64,000 nt of DNA from Bog-532 sp963805255. GTDB taxonomy: Bacteria > Actinomycetota > Actinomycetes > Streptosporangiales > Streptosporangiaceae. Below are positions 59,440 to 64,000 of the stretch, in pieces; position 1 is the stretch's first letter, and each line of letters starts with the position of its first letter. The DNA is taken from positions 1-64,000 of the forward strand of contig CAWDTK010000027.1 of NCBI GenBank assembly GCA_963805255.1, in the 5' to 3' direction. Both the position numbers and the translations under genes were made by a program. Under the pieces are notes generated by a model. The model had not been told where the DNA came from, made no database searches, and worked only from the letters and a program-made list of their open reading frames with translations.

Positions 59440-60359
59440 GGGCCGGCCGAACGGAGACGGGTGAGCCACGCGGCCGCGGCGGCGAACTCGGCGTCGGACG
59501 TTCCCCGCGGCATCTGCGTCTGGCCACCATCGCAGCGCGGGTAGCTGCCGAGGAACCTGACGTCGGCACACAGCCGCCGCAAGCCCATCAGGGCCTCCCC
59601 CACGCGCGCGTCCGCGACGTGCCCTTCACAGTCGATGAAAAAGTAGTAGCGGCCGAGCCCGTCGCCGGTCGGCCGCGACTGGATCGTCGTCAGGTTGACG
59701 CCTCGGACGACGAATTCGGTGAGGATCTCCGTCAGGGCGCCCGCGTGATCATTGGCCAGGAACGCGGCCAGGGAGGTGCGGTCCGCGCCAGTCGGGGCGG
59801 GCAACCCGGCCGCGGGCCCGGCCACCACGAACCTCGTGACGGCATTGCGCCGGTCGTGGATGTCGTGGGCGAGGACCTCCAGCCCGTACGTGGCGGCGGC
59901 AAAGGCCCCGGCCAGTGCCGCGTCAATCTTCCCCTCGGAGGCCTGGCGCGCCGCCTCGGCGTTGGAAGCGGCCGGCGCCCATTCAGCGTCCGGGAGATGG
60001 CCGGCCAGCCAGCGGCGGCACTGCGGCTGGGCCTGCGGGTGGCCACTCACCGTCCGGACAGCCGCCAGGTGCGTCCCGGGCCTGGCCAGCAGCGCGAAGG
60101 CGATGGGTAGCTGCAGCTCGGCCTGGATCAGCAGGTCGCCGCCGGCGGTCAGATCGTCAAGGGTCGCCGTGACGACACCTTCCACCGAGCTCTCGATCGG
60201 GACCACGGCCCGGTCGGCCGCGCCGGCCCGGACCGCGGCCAACGCGGCCTGAATCGTCGCGCACGGCAGCGGCTCGGCGTGCTCGGCCGCGTCCAGCGCA
60301 CGGAAGGCCGCCTCGGTGAAGGTGCCTTCGGGCCCCAGGTAGGCGTAACGCTCGGTCAT
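59430..60359 (-). CDS. pheA: Prephenate dehydratase
   Basis: 309 aa. Catalytic domain from YLGPEGTFTEAAFRAL, with VVPIESSVEGVVTATLDDL, RTVSGHPQAQPQCRRWL and the TRF motif in NAVTRFVVAGP. The C-terminal ACT domain (AGALTEILTEFVVRGVNLTT and IQSRPTGDGLGRYYFFIDCE) binds phenylalanine. Converts prephenate to phenylpyruvate and is feedback-inhibited by Phe. Monofunctional, without a chorismate mutase domain. Confidence 0.96.
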   Translation of the reverse strand: MTERYAYLGPEGTFTEAAFRALDAAEHAEPLPCATIQAALAAVRAGAADRAVVPIESSVEGVVTATLDDLTAGGDLLIQAELQLPIAFALLARPGTHLAAVRTVSGHPQAQPQCRRWLAGHLPDAEWAPAASNAEAARQASEGKIDAALAGAFAAATYGLEVLAHDIHDRRNAVTRFVVAGPAAGLPAPTGADRTSLAAFLANDHAGALTEILTEFVVRGVNLTTIQSRPTGDGLGRYYFFIDCEGHVADARVGEALMGLRRLCADVRFLGSYPRCDGGQTQMPRGTSDAEFAAAAAWLTRLRSAGPYR

Positions 60360-60442
60360 AGTTCCCTGATGCTAGCCCGCTACCGCCCGAGCCCGGGTAA
60401 TACGCTCGTATCGGGCTGTCTAGCATCCAAGGCAATCGGACC

Positions 60443-60913
60443 CTATACAGTCCTAGAGATTCCGATAGGCCCGCCGGGCGCGGTGGCGGGAGACAATGCC
60501 TCCGGCGCGCTCGGCAGGCCCGCGCCCAGCCGGGCGGAACGAACCGCCTGCTCCTCCTCGGGTGACAGCTCCTGCACGCCGGTCCCGCCCAGCACGACCT
60601 TCGCGTAGGTGCGGGTCTCAGAGCGCCCGTTTATCGAGCTGATCACTACCCCATCGCCGGCCGCGTTGAGCAGTGCGACCGAGAAGGAAAGCTGGCCGGA
60701 CATCTCATTGAGCGCGTCATAGCGGACGATAGCCAGGTCCCTGAGCGCGCGCGGGTCCATCGTGCCCCGTGATCCGACGCTGCCCTTGATCAGCTTGGCG
60801 CACTCGGCCAACGCCCGGGCAGCGTATCTTCGCGCGCTGACGGCCAGCAGAATCCCGAGAGTCGCGGCGAACAGCCCGAGCACCAGGCATGTGTCGGTAA
60901 TCACGTTCTGCAC
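60443..60913 (-). CDS. DUF4446 family membrane-anchored protein
   Basis: 156 aa. One N-terminal membrane segment (CLVLGLFAATLGILLAVSA), then a cytoplasmic domain: LRDLAIVRYDALNEMSGQLS, FSVALLNAAGDGVVISSING, TYAKVVLGG and LSPEEEQAVRSA. DUF4446 proteins commonly sit near pheA/serS in actinomycetes; the function is not known. Same strand as pheA, 83 bp apart. Confidence 0.9.
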   Translation of the reverse strand: MQNVITDTCLVLGLFAATLGILLAVSARRYAARALAECAKLIKGSVGSRGTMDPRALRDLAIVRYDALNEMSGQLSFSVALLNAAGDGVVISSINGRSETRTYAKVVLGGTGVQELSPEEEQAVRSARLGAGLPSAPEALSPATAPGGPIGISRTV

Positions 60914-60932
60914 TATAGCGATTACAATCTGT

Positions 60933-62413
60933 TTAGGCGCTCACATCAGCGGACGCCCCGGGCACCGGAATCTCCCGCCCGGCGGGCCCTGCAAGCCCGG
61001 CGGCCCCTGCAAGCCCGGCGGCCCCTGCAAGCCCGGCGGCCCCTGCAAGCCCGGCGGCCCCTGCAAGCCCGGCGGGCCCTGCAAGCCCGGCGTCCCATTC
61101 AGCCGGGATGGTGGCGGCCGCGCCCGCTTCTCCCGGCCCGGTCCCGTTTCCTGGCCGGTCGCGGTCCGCACCGGTCTTCCGCATCCGCGCGATGATGATG
61201 ATGAGGGCCACGGCCGCGATCCCGAAGGCGCCTTCGATGACCCGGCTGAGCAGCCGGGGCACCGCCGGATCGGACAGCAGCGAGTGGCCCCACCAGGGAA
61301 TGGTCAGCCCGAAGAAGACGGCCGTCCCGGCGGCCGTCAGGGCCCGCCGGGCCAGCCGGCCGTCCCCGGCGATGACGCCGATCGCGATGATCACCATTAG
61401 GAAGTAGTGAATCCACGCGACCGGCGAGATCAGGACCAAGAGCATGGCGGTCACGGCGATGCCCGCCATTTCGTAGTGCTCCCGGGAGAGCCGCCCGGCG
61501 AGGGCGAATCCCGGGACCGCCACCGCGAGGGCGATCACCACCCACACCACGCCAGGCGCGTGGCCGGGCAGGAAGAACCTGAGCAGCAACCCTCGCAGCG
61601 ACTGGTTTTCCGTGCCCGCGTTGTTGCCGAGCCGGCCGAATCGAAGATCGCGCTCGTCCAGTAGGTCACCGAGTCGCGGGGCAGCAGCAGGAACGCGCCC
61701 GCCGTCCAGGCCACCGCGGCCAGCACGGCGGTCCGTGCCGCGTTGTGCCGCCCGCTGACCAGCAGGTAGATGATGAACATGCCCGGGACCAGCTTGATGG
61801 CGGTGGCCAGCCCGATCAGCGCGCCGCGCGGCCAGCGCGGCCGAACCGCCGCGCAGTCGGCTACGAACATGGCCGCCAGCACCGCGTCGGCCTGGCCGAA
61901 CCGCATCTCGTCCTGCATCGGGAACAGGTACGCGCAGGCGCAGAAGATCGCGGCGAACGCGACCGGCCGGAGCGGCCCGGCCCGGTGCAGCAGTGGCCGG
62001 AACGCGTAGCCGACGATGACCGCGAGCGGTACGTAGACGAACGCGACCCAGACCAGCTGGGCGGCCGGCCAGGACATCAGGGCGAGCGGGACCGCGAAGA
62101 TCGCGGCCGCCGGCGGGTACGTGAACGGCAGCAGCTGGGGAGGCTGCGTGAGCACACTGTAGAGCGGCTGGCCCTGCAGCACGCTGAGGCCGCCGGTCCG
62201 GTAGACGTTCAGGTCGACCAGGCGCTGATCGGGCGGATTGGTCAGGTACCCGTGCACGATCGGCTCGATGGCGGCCAGCGCCGCCGCCCAGGCCAGCACG
62301 CCGACCAGCACCGTCGCCCACGGCGGCAGCCCGGCGACCCGCGCCGCGACCCGCGCGGTCAGCTTGGCCGGGCCGCGGTGGGCAGCGGGCGGCGCTCCAG
62401 CGGCCCTGGTCAT
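60933..62413 (-). pseudogene. GT87/DUF2029 polyprenyl-phosphomannose-dependent mannosyltransferase, one frameshift
   Basis: The N-terminal part from the ATG at 62413 (overlapping the upstream stop) runs through NVYRTGGLSVLQGQPLY, QDEMRFGQADAVLAAMFV and AIKLVPGMFIIYLL, and breaks at YWTSAIFDSA near 61640. The other frame continues RLGNNAGTENQSLRGLLLRF, which fits perfectly with one lost C. About 490 aa with some ten membrane helices. C-terminal tail of AGLAGA repeats. Would add mannose to lipomannan-like glycans outside the membrane. A single-base sequence error is likely. Confidence 0.85.
60985..61092. repeat. 18-bp tandem repeat, six copies
   Basis: CTGCAAGCCCGGCGGCCC-type units start at about 60989, 61007, 61025, 61043, 61061 and 61079, nearly identical, encoding AGLAG(A/P) on the minus strand in the mannosyltransferase tail. 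The period keeps the frame. Confidence 0.9.
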
Positions 62414-64000
62414 CCGGTCATTCTTCCGTCCGCGGCTGGCTCCCGCGCCGAGGGCGGGGACGCCGCAGGCCCGGATGCGCCGGTACCGTCCGGCCCGGGG
62501 CGGCCGCCCGGGCGGGAGGAGGGCGCCTGGCCGCGCCGCATGCTCACCGCCACCCAGACGATCACGACCGCGAGGACAGCCGGTGTCACCCCGGTCCTGA
62601 CCACCGACTGGAGCCAGCCCAGCCCGGCCGGCATGACCACCCCGGCGGACCGGGCGGGCAGGTAGCCGAACGCGAGCGCCGCGGTGCGGGCCAGCAGCAG
62701 CCAGTCGAGGCTGGACGCGGCCACCAGCGGTAGCAGCGCCCAGGCCAGCGCGTCGTACCAGGGCAGCACGTACGGCCAGGCGAGCAGCCACGCCAGCGCG
62801 AACGCGAGCGCCGCCCGCCCGGCCGCGTTCTCGGCCGTCCCGCCAGGGGCCGCGGCCGGACCGGCCGCGGTCTCCGCCACCTCACCGCCGCCATCCGGTG
62901 GATTTTCCTGCCAAACGGACGTCCGCCGCGGGCTCCACGACGGCCGGGCCGGCAGCGCGCGGAGCAGCAGGACGGCCAGGCCGGCCGCGAGCACGACCGC
63001 CGCGGTCTTGACCACGTCGTCGGCGGAGGCCTCGCCGATGCCGAGATGCAGCAGGGTGCGGATGACCCGCCACGGGGACCCGATGGAGACCATGCTGCTG
63101 GCGCGGACCGTCTGGCGGAAGCCGTCCTTACCGCCGAGCGCGAGCGCCACACCGGCGATGACCGCGAACCCGGTGGCCAGGCCGCCCGCGACCGCCACCA
63201 GGCACGGCCACCGGCGCGGCGGTTCCCGGCCCGCACGCCGACGCGGCCCGAAGGCCTGCACCGCCGCGACGGCCAGGCCCGCCCCCAGCAGCGCGATGGT
63301 CACCTTGACCGCAAACCCGAGGCCGATCAGTGCGCCGACCGCCGCCGCGCGCAGCGCCATCCGTGCGAGCGCCCGGTGCCCCGGGCCGTTCCCGGCCCGG
63401 GGCACCGCGCCGGACACCAGCGGGCTGAAGACGGCGACGGCGGCGACGCCGAAGAACACGGCCTGGCTGTCGGCATGCTCACCGGATACCAGCAGCTGAA
63501 GCAGCAACGGGTTGCACGTCCACAGCAGGGCCGCGCGGATCTGGCGATGACGGTCACCACGGCCCAGTCGGTGCAGCAGCATGCCGGCGCCCCCGAAGGC
63601 GGCCAGGTTGAGCAGCGAGAGGACGAAGACGGTGAGCCGGGCCGACGTCCCGCCGATAAGCGACGCGAGGGCTTGCCCGCCGGTCGCGACAGTTCCGTAG
63701 TCCGACGGGGTGGTGTACCAGTCCTGCACCGCGCGCGCCACGGGGTCCCCGAGGCGCGCGAGCACGTCGGGCGCGATGGCGTAGGGGTTGTGCCCGGTGA
63801 CCAGCATCCGGCCGTAGGCGGCATAACTGAGCGGATCCGAGGAGCCGAACGGCGGCACCAGCGTGAGCACGACCGCCGCGATGAGGCCGGCCAGCAGGAT
63901 GCGCCGCGCGGGGATGACCCACCCGCGTCGCATCGCGGTCATCGTGAGCGCCAGACCGATCGTCCCGGCGGCGATCGCGGTACCAGCCAGCGCGACCGCC
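62410..64000 (-). CDS. Alpha-1,6-mannopyranosyltransferase, MptA/MptB type, 5' end outside the window
   Basis: At least 530 codons, open to the right edge (the frame runs beyond the ATG at 63942 with another hydrophobic segment), so the start lies outside. PPFGSSDPLSYAAYGRMLVT-GHNPY is the GT-C catalytic loop signature of MptA/B; HADSQAVFFGVAAVAVF and LAWLLAWPYVLPWYDALAWA follow. Polytopic membrane enzyme using polyprenyl-phosphomannose to build the alpha-1,6-mannan core. Overlaps the downstream GT87 gene by 4 nt (ATGA). Confidence 0.88.
   Translation of the reverse strand, partial: AVALAGTAIAAGTIGLALTMTAMRRGWVIPARRILLAGLIAAVVLTLVPPFGSSDPLSYAAYGRMLVTGHNPYAIAPDVLARLGDPVARAVQDWYTTPSDYGTVATGGQALASLIGGTSARLTVFVLSLLNLAAFGGAGMLLHRLGRGDRHRQIRAALLWTCNPLLLQLLVSGEHADSQAVFFGVAAVAVFSPLVSGAVPRAGNGPGHRALARMALRAAAVGALIGLGFAVKVTIALLGAGLAVAAVQAFGPRRRAGREPPRRWPCLVAVAGGLATGFAVIAGVALALGGKDGFRQTVRASSMVSIGSPWRVIRTLLHLGIGEASADDVVKTAAVVLAAGLAVLLLRALPARPSWSPRRTSVWQENPPDGGGEVAETAAGPAAAPGGTAENAAGRAALAFALAWLLAWPYVLPWYDALAWALLPLVAASSLDWLLLARTAALAFGYLPARSAGVVMPAGLGWLQSVVRTGVTPAVLAVVIVWVAVSMRRGQAPSSRPGGRPGPDGTGASGPAASPPSAREPAADGRMTG

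Overview
The window reads as high-GC actinomycete chromosome. Markers for this are F420-type nitroreductase and dodecin genes, GAF-ANTAR regulators, a bacterial proteasome activator ending in PYL, an MptA/B-type mannosyltransferase, and many GTG starts with ATGA/GTGA overlaps. It falls into three blocks: a decayed left flank (1-16.45 kb), a tandem pair of actinomycete integrative elements (AICEs) next to a tRNA-Ser gene (16.47-56.2 kb), and an ordinary right flank (56.2-64 kb).

Left flank. Intact genes are an allene-oxide-cyclase-like secreted protein, glgX, two overlapping GAF-ANTAR regulators, a dodecin and a small ABM-like protein. Around them lie broken genes: a LuxR regulator, a peptide-binding SBP split by an IS66 element with an 8-bp target duplication, a fructose-bisphosphate aldolase fragment, resolvase and integrase scraps, an F420 nitroreductase and an MBL hydrolase. 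About 500 bp near 7 kb is almost pure C-runs and is probably a sequence artefact.

Tandem AICEs. Element 1 keeps a 5'-truncated replication ATPase, a GTGAC-rich repeat cluster, a prim-pol, an excisionase and an integrase, and ends at a 59-bp partial tRNA-Ser repeat (20766-20824). Element 2 runs from that repeat to the intact tRNA-Ser(UGA) at 56175-56262. Its left part holds the transfer module (SpdB-like membrane protein, FtsK/TraB translocase, small membrane and Zn-ribbon proteins), a HicA/HicB pair and a SWIM-domain gene behind a large operator. Its right part holds a replication and regulation operon on the minus strand, two divergent and apparently leaderless promoters, and the integrase. 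GCGTCCAT repeats near both ends look like integrase arm sites.

Cargo of element 2. A two-gene helicase module (RelE-like/UvrD fusion of about 1,884 aa, overlapping a DEAD-box DUF1998 helicase of about 1,550 aa) resembles a phage-defence or DNA-processing system that I cannot assign to a named type. The second helicase is broken by an IS5-type insertion and a frameshift. Downstream are a truncated second copy of the RelE-like domain and a lipoprotein-like gene split by a composite structure: two identical 1,594-bp IS copies flanking an unusual bc-type cytochrome b gene. The 5-bp flanks of these IS copies (CTGAG outside, CTAAG inside) suggest a circle integrated by IS-IS recombination.

Right flank. 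A MinD/ParA-like ATPase, bpa, pheA, a DUF4446 protein and two GT87/Mpt-type mannosyltransferases follow in conserved actinobacterial style. One mannosyltransferase is frameshifted and the other runs off the window edge. Single-base frameshifts also occur in this conserved part, so some of the apparent pseudogenes may be assembly indels.
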